Shown: one piece after another, positions 1-8,780 of the stretch
Position numbering within the stretch: position 1 is the first letter of the stretch
Layout of the letters: the number at the start of each line of letters is the position of its first letter
DNA from: Holophagaceae bacterium
Lineage (GTDB): Bacteria > Acidobacteriota > Holophagae > Holophagales > Holophagaceae
Direction: 5' to 3'
Assembly: GCA_021286765.1 (NCBI GenBank)
Contig: JAJTBS010000006.1
Coordinates: 1 to 64,000 of the forward strand
Length of the DNA: 64,000 nucleotides
Made by a program: the position numbers and the translations under genes
Notes under the pieces: generated by a model
Database searches by the model: none
What the model saw: only the letters and a program-made list of their open reading frames with translations
What the model was told of the DNA's origin: nothing

Positions 1-93
1 AAGAAGGCCGCGCCGAAGAAGGCCGCCGCCAAGAAGCCGGCCGCCAAGAAGGTCGTGAAGAAGGCCGCGCCGAAGAAGGCCGCCAAGAAGTAG
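1..93 (+). CDS. C-terminal tail of a Lys/Ala/Pro-rich histone H1-like or HU-tail DNA-binding protein (partial, 5' end outside window)
   Basis: The first 30 codons of the window are open and end in TAG at 91-93. They encode only Lys, Ala, Pro and Val in repeats of the type AAPKKAAAKK. Such tails occur in bacterial histone H1-like proteins and in HU proteins with a basic extension, where they bind DNA without sequence specificity. The folded part lies upstream, so the family cannot be decided. The repeat is also visible in the DNA as repeated AAGAAGGCCG units, which may vary in number between strains. Confidence 0.6.
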   Translation, partial: KKAAPKKAAAKKPAAKKVVKKAAPKKAAKK

Positions 94-118
94 GCCCAAA
101 CGGCACACCTAACCTGGC

Positions 119-1447
<1,329 letters not shown>

Positions 1448-1460
1448 GAGGTCCTCTGGC

Positions 1461-1763
1461 ATGAACGCCAACTGGCTCTTGAAGTCCTCCACCCTGTGGA
1501 GCGTGCTGGGGGCCTCGGGGTTCCTGTCCCTGATGGCCATGCTCTTCTCCCAGGGGGGGCTTCCCGAGTTGCGCCGCCGTGAGGCCGAGCTGCAGGCCGC
1601 CAAAGCCCGGCTGGTGGAACTGAACCACCGAAACCGCGAGCTGCTGGAAGAGGTCCAGCGGCTCGCGGCCAAGGACCCTGAGCTCATGGAGGCCCTGGCC
1701 CGTCGTCAGGGCTATGCGCGCAAAGGCGAGACCGTCTACACCTTCCGGAACCGGGAACGGTAG
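1461..1763 (+). CDS. ftsB: FtsB/DivIC-like septum formation initiator
   Basis: A 100-residue bitopic protein with a short cytoplasmic N terminus, one membrane segment (about residues 13-30), then a charged heptad-rich coiled coil (about 35-75) and a small C-terminal part with KGETVYTF. This is the FtsB/DivIC architecture. The family links early and late divisome proteins in complex with FtsL and FtsQ. A strong GGAGGT site precedes the ATG. Position directly after eno matches the eno-ftsB order of many Gram-negative bacteria. Sequence identity in this family is low, so the call rests on layout and context. Confidence 0.75.
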   Translation: MNANWLLKSSTLWSVLGASGFLSLMAMLFSQGGLPELRRREAELQAAKARLVELNHRNRELLEEVQRLAAKDPELMEALARRQGYARKGETVYTFRNRER

Positions 1764-1764
1764 C

Positions 1765-2568
1765 TTGGAACTCCACCTCGCTTCCGCCTCGGGCAATGTC
1801 TTCGGCTACCTCTGGGCAGACGAGGCTAAAGATTGTTCTGGTGGGGATTATGCAAAACTCCTTTGCCCCAGGGGACACGGCTTCGGTTTAGATGGCCTTT
1901 TTTTGATGCAAAGGCTGGAAGGCGGACCCTGGGAGCTGGAACACTGGGATCCAGATGGATCCAAGTCCTTTTGTTCCAATGGAAGCAGGGCGTCGCTAGC
2001 GGTTGATGGGGCGCCCCCGGGGGCCCAGGTCGAGGTCATCTCGAGCGGCGAGCGGATTCTGCTCCGCCGCACGGACGATCTGGTCGGCATCCGCATGCCG
2101 GAGGGAGAAGGCTTCGGGTTGCGCGCACTTCCGCTGCCGACAGAGCTGCCCGCAGGATTCGGATGGATCGGCAATCCGCAGCTTGTGCTGCGCGTGCCCT
2201 CGGTCGCTTCGGTGGACCTGAAGACGTTCGCGCCGCCGCTGCGCCACCATGCGGCGATCCCCGGCGGCACCAACGTGAACGTGGTGGAGGTCCTCGCGCC
2301 TGGCGAAGCGAGAATCCGATCCTGGGAGCGGGGCGTGGAGGGCGAGACGCTCTGCTGCGGTACGGGCAGCGCCGTCGCCGCGGCCTGGCTCGCGAGCACG
2401 GTGGGCGGCTCAGCGTGGCGACTCCACACCGCCAGCGGCGAGCCGGTGGTGGTGAAGCTCGATCCGGGTACGGATGGCTCGTGGCGCGAATTGTGGCTCT
2501 CAGGCCCTGTGCACCGCCTCGGTGTCGTGCATCCGGATCCCTCGTTGCTGCTGCGCTTGCGACACTGA
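1765..2568 (+). CDS. dapF: Diaminopimelate epimerase, divergent N terminus
   Basis: Interconverts LL- and meso-diaminopimelate for lysine and peptidoglycan synthesis. Both half-sites of this cofactor-free cysteine racemase are present: SFCSNGSRAS with Cys70 and ETLCCGTGSA with Cys198. PGGTNVNVVEV and the ERGVEGET stretch also fit DapF. The usual N-terminal HGLGNDF is reduced to SASGNVF, and GADGL appears as GLDGL, so the protein is divergent. I place the start at TTG 1765, two bases after the previous stop and behind GGGAACGG, giving 267 residues. An in-frame upstream start at 1714 would overlap ftsB. The stretch 1810-1920 is noticeably less GC-rich than its surroundings. Confidence 0.8.
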   Translation: MELHLASASGNVFGYLWADEAKDCSGGDYAKLLCPRGHGFGLDGLFLMQRLEGGPWELEHWDPDGSKSFCSNGSRASLAVDGAPPGAQVEVISSGERILLRRTDDLVGIRMPEGEGFGLRALPLPTELPAGFGWIGNPQLVLRVPSVASVDLKTFAPPLRHHAAIPGGTNVNVVEVLAPGEARIRSWERGVEGETLCCGTGSAVAAAWLASTVGGSAWRLHTASGEPVVVKLDPGTDGSWRELWLSGPVHRLGVVHPDPSLLLRLRH

Positions 2569-2602
2569 ACAATGCAGCACTTCGCCGTGGAACCCGACCT
2601 GC

Positions 2603-2608
2603 TAGACT
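2603..2608 (+). promoter_or_regulatory. -10-like element TAGACT before parA
   Basis: TAGACT sits in the context GCTAGACTGG, 30 bases before the ATG of a small leader ORF and 74 bases before parA. The same GGTAGACTGG-type context recurs upstream of icmF. The -35 region is weak (TTCGCC at 2581 with 16-base spacing). Confidence 0.3.
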
Positions 2609-2638
2609 GGCGTGTTCCACACCCGAGGGGATGCCGAG

Positions 2639-2683
2639 ATGCGTGGTTTGATCAGCGCCTGCATGACGATGGGGTTCGCCTGA
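2639..2683 (+). CDS. Possible 14-residue leader peptide coupled to parA
   Basis: ATG at 2639 is preceded by GAGGGG at proper spacing and opens a 14-codon frame ([14 protein letters not shown]). Its TGA at 2681-2683 overlaps the parA ATG by one base (TGATG). The parA start itself has only a poor ribosome-binding site, so coupling through this mini-ORF is plausible. It could also be chance. The peptide resembles no leader I recognise. Confidence 0.35.
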   Translation: MRGLISACMTMGFA

Positions 2684-3462
2684 TGCGCGCCCGGGTGGTG
2701 GTCTTGGCGAACCAGAAGGGCGGCGTGGGGAAGACCACCTCGGCCATCAACCTCGCCGCCTCGCTGGCGATGATGGAGAAGATGGTGCTCCTGGTGGACT
2801 TCGATCCCCAGGGTCACAGCACGACCGGCCTCGGCTTCCCCAAGCCCGACCACCGCGCGGGTTCGTACGCCCTGATGAAGGGCGCCCCGGCGGAAGCCCT
2901 GCTGCTCAGTACCGAAGTGCCCATGATGCAGGTGATTCCCGCAGGCAAGGATCTCGCGCAGCTGGAGTTCGAACTCTTCGAGCTGCCCCAGCTTCAGGTG
3001 CTCAAGCAGGGGCTCGCGCCCCTGATGGACAAGTTCGACTACATCCTCATCGATCCGCCGCCCAGCCTCGGCATGATCACCCTGAACGCGCTTACCGCCG
3101 CCGACGAGGTCATCGTGCCCATGCCCTGCGAGTTCTTCGCGCTGGATGGCCTCGCGGAACTGACCGAGACGCTTCGGCGCATCCAGTCCGGTCCGAACCC
3201 GCGCCTCCAGCTCGGCGGCATCCTGCTCACCATGGCCGAGGAGCGCACCAACCTCGGCGCGGCCGTGGCCAACGAGGTGCGTCACGCCTTCCCCGGGAAG
3301 GTCTTCCAGACCATGATCCCCCGGAACATCCGGCTCGCCGAGGCGCCCAGCCATGGCAAGCCCGTGGCCTTCTATGATCTGCGCTCCAAGGGCGCCCAGG
3401 CCTACCTCAGCCTCGCGAAGGAATGGCTGGGCCTGGAGATCCTTGCGAGGAGGGAAGCCTGA
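2683..3462 (+). CDS. parA: ParA/Soj chromosome-partitioning ATPase
   Basis: A Walker-type ATPase that binds DNA non-specifically when loaded with ATP and moves ParB-parS complexes during chromosome segregation. The 259-residue protein has a deviant Walker [15 protein letters not shown] (from residue 12), then [13 protein letters not shown] and [16 protein letters not shown], all diagnostic of ParA/Soj. I chose ATG 2683 because it puts [11 protein letters not shown] at the N terminus as in Soj proteins. A longer frame from 2572 adds 37 residues with no family resemblance. The stop overlaps the parB start by one base. No parS palindrome was seen by eye in the window. Confidence 0.95.
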   Translation: MRARVVVLANQKGGVGKTTSAINLAASLAMMEKMVLLVDFDPQGHSTTGLGFPKPDHRAGSYALMKGAPAEALLLSTEVPMMQVIPAGKDLAQLEFELFELPQLQVLKQGLAPLMDKFDYILIDPPPSLGMITLNALTAADEVIVPMPCEFFALDGLAELTETLRRIQSGPNPRLQLGGILLTMAEERTNLGAAVANEVRHAFPGKVFQTMIPRNIRLAEAPSHGKPVAFYDLRSKGAQAYLSLAKEWLGLEILARREA

Positions 3463-4328
3463 TGACCCTGTTGAAGCGACCGGCCCTGGGCCGTGGACTC
3501 ACCTCCCTCATGAGCCAGATGGCTCCGGAGGATGCCAGCCAGCGGGAGCTGCCCCTGGGCAGCCTGGTGCCCAACCGGGCCCAGCCCCGCACCCACTTCG
3601 ACGAGACGGCCCTGGCCGAGCTGGCCGAGAGCCTGAAGCAGCACGGCATGGTGCAGCCCATCGTGGTGCGGAAGGTGGGCGAGCAGTTCGAGATCATCGC
3701 CGGTGAGCGCCGCTGGCGCGCGGCCCGTAAGGCCGGGCTCGCCATGGTGCCGGTCGTCATCAAGGAGGTGCCGGACGACCGCCTGCTGGAGATCGCCCTG
3801 GTCGAGAACATCCAGCGCCAGGAGCTGAACCCCATCGAAGAGGCCACAGCCTACTGGCAGTTGGGCGAGCACCTTCGGCTGACGCAGGAGCAGGTGGCGG
3901 ACCGGGTCGGCAAATCCCGGCCCCAGGTGGCCAACACCCTTCGGTTGCTGCGGCTGCCCGCCGAACTCAAGGCCGAAGTGGCTGAAGGGCGCCTGAGCAC
4001 CGGCCATGCCAAGGTGCTGCTGGGTGTGCCTGACCCCCGGCTGCAGGAGCAGCTGGCCCACGAGGTGGTGCACTCCCAGCTCAGCGTGCGCGCTCTGGAG
4101 GCCCGCATCCAGCAGCTCCAGAAGCAGACCAAGGCCAAGGGCCGGAAGAAGCATCCCCAGGAGCTCTTCATCAAGGCCGCCGCTGAGGAGCTGACCCAGT
4201 CCTGGGGCACCCGTATCGAGATCAAGGCCAAGGGCAAGACCGGCACCCTGGTCATGCACTATGGCAGCGAAGGTGAACTGGACCGCCTGTTCGAGGCCCT
4301 CAAGCACGGCCCTGCGAAGCGCCGCTAG
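3462..4328 (+). CDS. parB: ParB/Spo0J partition protein, CTPase/DNA-binding
   Basis: ParB binds parS, loads as a CTP-dependent clamp and stimulates ParA. The 288-residue protein begins with the typical RPALGRGLTSL, followed by the CTP-binding core motifs GERRWRAARKAGL (from about residue 81) and ENIQRQELNPIEEA (from about 115). A helix-turn-helix follows, LTQEQVADRVGKSRPQVAN, at about 140-160. The basic C-terminal third is the dimerisation part. The ATG at 3462 overlaps the parA stop (TGATG), so the pair is translationally coupled. Confidence 0.95.
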   Translation: MTLLKRPALGRGLTSLMSQMAPEDASQRELPLGSLVPNRAQPRTHFDETALAELAESLKQHGMVQPIVVRKVGEQFEIIAGERRWRAARKAGLAMVPVVIKEVPDDRLLEIALVENIQRQELNPIEEATAYWQLGEHLRLTQEQVADRVGKSRPQVANTLRLLRLPAELKAEVAEGRLSTGHAKVLLGVPDPRLQEQLAHEVVHSQLSVRALEARIQQLQKQTKAKGRKKHPQELFIKAAAEELTQSWGTRIEIKAKGKTGTLVMHYGSEGELDRLFEALKHGPAKRR

Positions 4329-4345
4329 ACAAGGTAGGAGTTCCC

Positions 4346-5203
4346 ATGTCGTCCTGGTTCGTCAAGAAGCGTCAACAGAAGACCGCCGTCGAAGAGAAGA
4401 CCGTCCGGGTCCCCGAAGGCCTCTGGATCAAGTGCGAGGCCTGCAAGGAGCTCATCTACCGGAAGGAGCTCGTCAACACCCACAACGTCTGTCCTAAGTG
4501 CGGCTACCACTTCCGCATCGGCGTGGACGAGCGGCTTGAGAACCTGATGGATGATGGATGGACGCCCCTGTTCGGCGACCTTCGAAGCGCCGATCCCCTG
4601 GGCTTCGTGGCCATGAAGAGCTACAAGGACCAGCTGAAGAAGCTGGATGAGGCCGGCCAGGCCGAGGACGCCGTGGTGGTGGTCGAGGGCACCCTCTCGG
4701 GTCATCCGGTGGTCACCGCCATCATGAACTTCGACTTCCTCGCCGCCAGCATGGGCAGCGTGGTGGGCGAGAAGCTGCGCCTGGGGGCCGAACGCGCCCT
4801 GGAGAAACAGTGCGCCTACCTCATCGTCAGCTGCAGCGGCGGAGCCCGCATGCAGGAGGGCACCCTCTCCCTCATGCAGATGGCCAAGGTCAGCGCGGCT
4901 CTCGCCAAGCTGGACAAGGCGGGCCTCCCCTACCTGAGCATCCTCACCGATCCCACCACCGGCGGCGTCAGCGCCAGCTACGCCATGCTGGGCGACCTGA
5001 ACATCGCCGAGCCCAAGGCCCTCATCGGCTTCGCCGGGCCCCGCGTCATCGAGCAGACCATCAAGCAGAGCCTGCCCGAAGGCTTCCAGCGTTCGGAATT
5101 CCTGCAGGCCCACGGCATGGTGGACAAGGTCGTCAACCGCGACCACCTCAAGGACTTCATCGCCGCCTGCCTGGCGTGGATGATGCCGACGCCCAGGGAC
5201 TGA
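4346..5203 (+). CDS. accD: Acetyl-CoA carboxylase carboxyltransferase subunit beta
   Basis: Part of the carboxyltransferase that makes malonyl-CoA for fatty-acid synthesis, together with AccA, which is not in this window. The N-terminal zinc ribbon has cysteines 30, 33, 49 and 52 in CEAC...CPKC. The crotonase-like domain carries GGARMQEGTLSLMQMAK and the TDPTTGGVSASYAMLGD stretch, with GFAGPRVIEQT near the end. Length (285 residues) is normal. AGGAG precedes the ATG. The stop overlaps folC by one base, reproducing the common accD-folC order. Confidence 0.96.
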   Translation: MSSWFVKKRQQKTAVEEKTVRVPEGLWIKCEACKELIYRKELVNTHNVCPKCGYHFRIGVDERLENLMDDGWTPLFGDLRSADPLGFVAMKSYKDQLKKLDEAGQAEDAVVVVEGTLSGHPVVTAIMNFDFLAASMGSVVGEKLRLGAERALEKQCAYLIVSCSGGARMQEGTLSLMQMAKVSAALAKLDKAGLPYLSILTDPTTGGVSASYAMLGDLNIAEPKALIGFAGPRVIEQTIKQSLPEGFQRSEFLQAHGMVDKVVNRDHLKDFIAACLAWMMPTPRD

Positions 5204-6432
5204 TGGACGGCGGCTTCGAACCCGTCAACCTCCCGCGCCTCCAGGAGCGCGGCCATCTCGGCATCAAGTGCGGGCTTGAGAACATTCAGGCCCTGCTCGA
5301 TGGGCTGGGCCGGCCCGATGCGAACTTTCCCGTGGTGCTCATCGCGGGCACCAACGGCAAGGGCAGCACGGGCGCCTTCCTGGCCCACATGCTCCGGGCC
5401 GCGGGCTTCGTGGTGGGCTGGACCACCTCACCCCATCTGAGGGATGTCACCGAGCGCATCTGGGTGGATGGCGAGCCCATCGGGGAGGGAGCCCTGGACC
5501 TCCTGCTGGGTGAGGCTTTCGAGGCCGAGGCCCAGGCGGGGCTCCAGGCCACCTACTTCGAGCTGATGATCACCGCTGCGCTCTCGGCGTTCCGCATGAC
5601 CGGGGTGGAGGTGGCCCTGGTGGAGGTGGGCATGGGCGGGCGCTGGGATGCCACCAACGCCACCGAGCCCATCCTGACGGTGCTGACCACCGTGGGGCTG
5701 GACCATCAGCAGTACCTCGGCGACACCCGCGAAGCCATCGCCCGGGAAAAGCTCTGCACGGCCCGCGAAGGGCGACCGCTCGTGCTGGGACCGGGTCTGG
5801 ACCCCGAGTGGATCCGCCCGCTGCTGCCCTGCGCCCCGACCTTGCACCCTGCGCCACGGCTGGGCCCCGCGGACATCCGCTGGGACCACTCCCGGATCGC
5901 GGGCAGGCGCGTGGGGCTGGCCGGCCTGCACCAGCTGGACAACCTGGCCACGGCCTTTGAGGCCATCCGTCAGCTCCAGGGTCTGGGCTTCCCCGTTCCG
6001 GACGAGCCGCTCTGGACCGGTGTGGCCGAGACTCGCTGGCCGGCCCGGCTCTGGAAGGTCCCCGGCCTGGAAGCCGTCTGGATGGACGGCGCCCACAACC
6101 CCGATGGCGCCCGCGCCCTTGCCGATCACGCCCTGGCCTGCGGCGTGCGTCCCCACCTCTATGTCGGTGCCATGGGCGACAAGGATCTGGCGGGCGTGGC
6201 CCGTGAACTCAAGCGGATGCGGCCCCTCTCGGTGACCTTCGTGCAGGGGGACGCGCCGCGCTACGCCACCCACGCCGACCTCGGAGAGGCCTGGGGCCTC
6301 GAAGCCCCGTTGCTGACGGTGCGAGAAGCCGCGATCCACCTGCGGGCCATGGCAGAGACGCCCCGCCTGGTGACAGGCTCGCTCTATCTTCTGGGCGATC
6401 TGCTCCGGGAGCTGGACATTCAGCCGTTCTAA
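5203..6432 (+). CDS. folC: Bifunctional folylpolyglutamate/dihydrofolate synthase
   Basis: Adds glutamate to dihydropteroate and to reduced folates using ATP. The 409-residue protein has the Mur-ligase-type P-loop AGTNGKGSTGAF (from about residue 48), TSPHLRDVTERI after it, and the C-terminal-domain motif MDGAHNPDGA near residue 295. The ATG at 5203 overlaps the accD stop. An open frame continues upstream inside accD but has no homology to FolC. Whether both synthase activities are present cannot be read from sequence alone. Confidence 0.93.
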   Translation: MDGGFEPVNLPRLQERGHLGIKCGLENIQALLDGLGRPDANFPVVLIAGTNGKGSTGAFLAHMLRAAGFVVGWTTSPHLRDVTERIWVDGEPIGEGALDLLLGEAFEAEAQAGLQATYFELMITAALSAFRMTGVEVALVEVGMGGRWDATNATEPILTVLTTVGLDHQQYLGDTREAIAREKLCTAREGRPLVLGPGLDPEWIRPLLPCAPTLHPAPRLGPADIRWDHSRIAGRRVGLAGLHQLDNLATAFEAIRQLQGLGFPVPDEPLWTGVAETRWPARLWKVPGLEAVWMDGAHNPDGARALADHALACGVRPHLYVGAMGDKDLAGVARELKRMRPLSVTFVQGDAPRYATHADLGEAWGLEAPLLTVREAAIHLRAMAETPRLVTGSLYLLGDLLRELDIQPF

Positions 6433-6465
6433 GGCTTCACCCGGCCTCAAGCCGATGAGCACCTC

Positions 6466-7134
6466 ATGCGGCGTCTGTTCCTCAGCCTCGGATTCGCGGG
6501 TGTCCTCGGCGCCCAGGTCCCCTTCCACATCGTGGCCGTGGAGCGGAAGGGGCTTCCGCCCTATGAGGTCACCGACCGGATCTACCGGCTGGATGGGGGG
6601 CAGGACCGCGGGCTGCGCGAGGGCGATCGCCTGCTCGTCAAGCGTGGCGGCGGGCCCCGGGCCATCGGTCACCTCCGGGTGATCGGGGTGCGCGGGGATC
6701 AGTGCGAGACCCACTTCGAGCCGAGTGGATCCACCTACCCCATGAAGGGGGATCTGGTCCTCCGCGAAGAGTTGAAGTGGCTGCCCGAGGCCGGACCTTT
6801 GAATGCCGATCCATTGCCCAAGGCGCTTCATCCCGCCGCAACCCCCGAGGCGCCGCCGCGGGAGGGCGTGCTCTTCTTCCTGCCCCAGCAGGCAGAGCTG
6901 AGTCCGGCGGGACTGAAGAAACTCGAGGCCTGGGTCCGCGACTGGGGTGTCACGGGGAGGTGGGCCGTGCAGGTGCCCTCGGCCAAGGCCCTGCCCGCGA
7001 CCCTGCAGAAGCGCCGGGCCGAGACCCTCCAGGCGGCCCTTCGATCCCTGGGCGTGGCGCAGGTCAGGCTCGAAACAGAACCCCGGACCACCGAAGGGAA
7101 GTACGATCCGGCTTGGATCCGCCACTGGGAGTGA
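6466..7134 (+). CDS. Exported protein with a degenerate OmpA-like C terminus
   Basis: 222 residues. MRRLFLSLGFAGVLGA is a signal peptide. Residues 20-105 look like a beta-rich domain with GLREGDRLLVKR. After a proline-rich linker (about 110-130) comes a segment, FFLPQQAELSPAGLKKLEAW to LQKRRAETLQAALRSLGV, that follows the helix/strand rhythm of OmpA-family peptidoglycan-binding domains. The usual peptidoglycan-contacting Asp and Arg signature is not intact. The function is unknown. It lies between folC and a CDF transporter and could be transcribed with folC. Confidence 0.5.
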   Translation: MRRLFLSLGFAGVLGAQVPFHIVAVERKGLPPYEVTDRIYRLDGGQDRGLREGDRLLVKRGGGPRAIGHLRVIGVRGDQCETHFEPSGSTYPMKGDLVLREELKWLPEAGPLNADPLPKALHPAATPEAPPREGVLFFLPQQAELSPAGLKKLEAWVRDWGVTGRWAVQVPSAKALPATLQKRRAETLQAALRSLGVAQVRLETEPRTTEGKYDPAWIRHWE

Positions 7135-7139
7135 CACGG

Positions 7140-7145
7140 TAACCT
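7140..7145 (+). promoter_or_regulatory. -10-like element TAACCT, 6 bases before the CDF gene
   Basis: CGGTAACCTGG places TAACCT only six bases before the ATG at 7152. A start site 6-7 bases downstream would fall on the ATG itself, which predicts a leaderless transcript. No good ribosome-binding site is present, consistent with that. Confidence 0.35.
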
Positions 7146-7151
7146 GGGGTC

Positions 7152-8054
7152 ATGTCTACCGGTTCAGCCCGCGCCGTCGCCCTCGCCTTGGCCGCCAACG
7201 GCGGCATCGCCCTGTCGAAGTTCGCGGTGTTTGCCCTCACCGGCAGTTCCAGCCTGCTCACCGAGGCCATCCACTCCACCGCGGACTGTGCCAACCAGGT
7301 GCTGCTCTTCATCGGCATGAAACAGGGCGCCCGGCCTGCGAGTTCGAAGCACCCCCTGGGCCACGGCCAGGCGGCTTTCGTGGCCAGCTTCCTGGTGGCG
7401 CTGCTCCTCTTCACCGTGGGTGGCCTCTACTCCCTGGTGGAGGGGTTCCACAAGATCAGGCACCCCGAGCAGCCCCACCACCTGGGCTGGGCCGTCGGCC
7501 TCCTGCTCCTGGCGATCGGACTGGAGGGCTGGTCGCTGCGCGGCGCCCTGCGGGCGGCGGAACCCGAACGCCGAGGCCGCTCCCTCCTGCGCTACCTGCA
7601 GCGGTCCAGCAGCACCGAGCTGGTGGTGGTGCTGGCCGAAGACCTTGCCGCGCTGCTGGGCCTCGTGTTCGCGCTGGTCGCCCTGCTGCTCACGCTGCTG
7701 ACGGGCAACCCCGTCTGGGACGGTGTCGGCAGCGTGGCCATCGGCCTGCTGCTTATCGCCGTGGCGGCCTTTGTGGGGATGGAGGTGACGAGCCTGCTGA
7801 TGAACGAGGCCCCGCCCCTGGCCTTGAGGGCCGCCATCCGGGGCGTGGTGGATGAGGACCCCGCCGTGGAGCACACGCTGAACCTGGTGGCGGTGATCGT
7901 GGGCAGCGACCGCCTGATGGTGGCCCTCCAGGTGAAGTTCCGGGAGCAGCCCAGCGGCACGGCGCTGGTGGAGGCCATCAACGCCCTGGAGCGCAGGCTC
8001 CACGAGCGCTTCCCGCAGATCCAGCACCTCTTCGTGGAGCCTGATCTGGACTGA
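7152..8054 (+). CDS. Cation diffusion facilitator family transporter (ZnT9/MMT-like branch)
   Basis: An inner-membrane divalent-cation/proton antiporter of about six helices with a cytoplasmic C-terminal domain. It has 300 residues. The second helix holds HxxxD (His41, Asp45 in IHSTADC) and the following loop has HPLGHGQAAF, typical of CDF proteins. In the fifth helix the usual HxxxD pair is replaced by Glu163-Asp164 (AEDLAALLGLV), as I remember from the SLC30A9/ZnT9-like branch, so metal preference may differ from FieF/ZitB. The C-terminal half has DGVGSVAIGLLL and the cytoplasmic domain. The gene ends directly against the convergent flavin-reductase gene. Confidence 0.85.
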   Translation: MSTGSARAVALALAANGGIALSKFAVFALTGSSSLLTEAIHSTADCANQVLLFIGMKQGARPASSKHPLGHGQAAFVASFLVALLLFTVGGLYSLVEGFHKIRHPEQPHHLGWAVGLLLLAIGLEGWSLRGALRAAEPERRGRSLLRYLQRSSSTELVVVLAEDLAALLGLVFALVALLLTLLTGNPVWDGVGSVAIGLLLIAVAAFVGMEVTSLLMNEAPPLALRAAIRGVVDEDPAVEHTLNLVAVIVGSDRLMVALQVKFREQPSGTALVEAINALERRLHERFPQIQHLFVEPDLD

Positions 8055-8672
8055 TCAGGGCAACTCGGAAGCCCTCAGGCGGAAGATCTGTCCGAGAGCG
8101 CCGTAGTTGGGACCGGCCACTGAGGCCAGGCGAGAGACCGGTGTCCAGCGGCTGGCCTCGGCGCAGTCATGCTCGGCATTCCAGATGCGCTCGGCGGCAT
8201 GGGTGGCGAGGACATCCAGAAGGACGAGGGTGCTGGCGGGGCTCAGCTCCAGCTCGCGGTTCAGGCCGCACTCCAAGGCCACGGGAGCATCATTCAGCCG
8301 GGGAGGCGCCACGAGGCGGGAAGCCTCCGTCGCCAATCCGAGTCGTGCCACCTCGCTTACCTCGGGTTCCACCTCCGCGGCGCTGGCATGGAGGGCCTCC
8401 AGCAGGGGCAGGTCTGCGAGATGCACCACGGCCTCACCCCGCTCCCTCAGGTTGCGGTGGGTGTCCTTCAGGGAGCCGTCCCGGCGGCGGCCCAGGGTGA
8501 CGGCCAGCATGGGTGGCCCGAAGATGCCCATGAAGCTGCTGAAAGGGGCGAGGTTCACACGTCCCGCCGCGTCCACGGTGGTGATCCAGGCGATGGGCCG
8601 GGGAATGACCAGGCTGGAGAGGATGCGGTAGACGTCGCGCTTGGGAAGCGAGGTGAGGTCGCGGGTGATCAT
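8055..8672 (-). CDS. Flavin reductase-like FMN-binding protein
   Basis: 205 residues with the split-barrel fold of flavin reductase-like proteins: PRPIAWITTVDAAGRVNLAPFSSF near residues 24-47, followed by PPMLAVTLGRR. Members bind FMN and either reduce free flavin or act as unknown oxidoreductases. The substrate cannot be inferred. The gene is convergent with the CDF gene with no spacer and divergent from the DUF1573-like gene. Confidence 0.8.
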   Translation of the reverse strand: MITRDLTSLPKRDVYRILSSLVIPRPIAWITTVDAAGRVNLAPFSSFMGIFGPPMLAVTLGRRRDGSLKDTHRNLRERGEAVVHLADLPLLEALHASAAEVEPEVSEVARLGLATEASRLVAPPRLNDAPVALECGLNRELELSPASTLVLLDVLATHAAERIWNAEHDCAEASRWTPVSRLASVAGPNYGALGQIFRLRASELP

Positions 8673-8711
8673 GCTTAGGCTCCGAGGCGAAGGATAGCGG
8701 AGGCCCGCGCC

Positions 8712-8727
8712 TTAACATCAATTAACA
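8712..8727. repeat. Direct repeat TTAACA x2, 10-base period, in a divergent promoter region
   Basis: TTAACA occurs at 8712-8717 and 8722-8727, one helical turn apart, in the most AT-rich part of the 108-base gap between two divergent genes. Tandem half-sites one turn apart are typical of OmpR/PhoB-type regulators. No regulator is indicated by the neighbours. Confidence 0.3.
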
Positions 8728-8780
8728 GTTCAAGACGGAGGGGCCTCTCGGGCCACAATGGAACCCCACCAGGATGTGTC

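Noticed and set aside
2569..4345. Replication origin or parS sites next to parAB
   Set aside because: No dnaA, gidA or rpmH neighbours, no cluster of DnaA boxes and no TGTTTCACGTGAAACA-like site seen.
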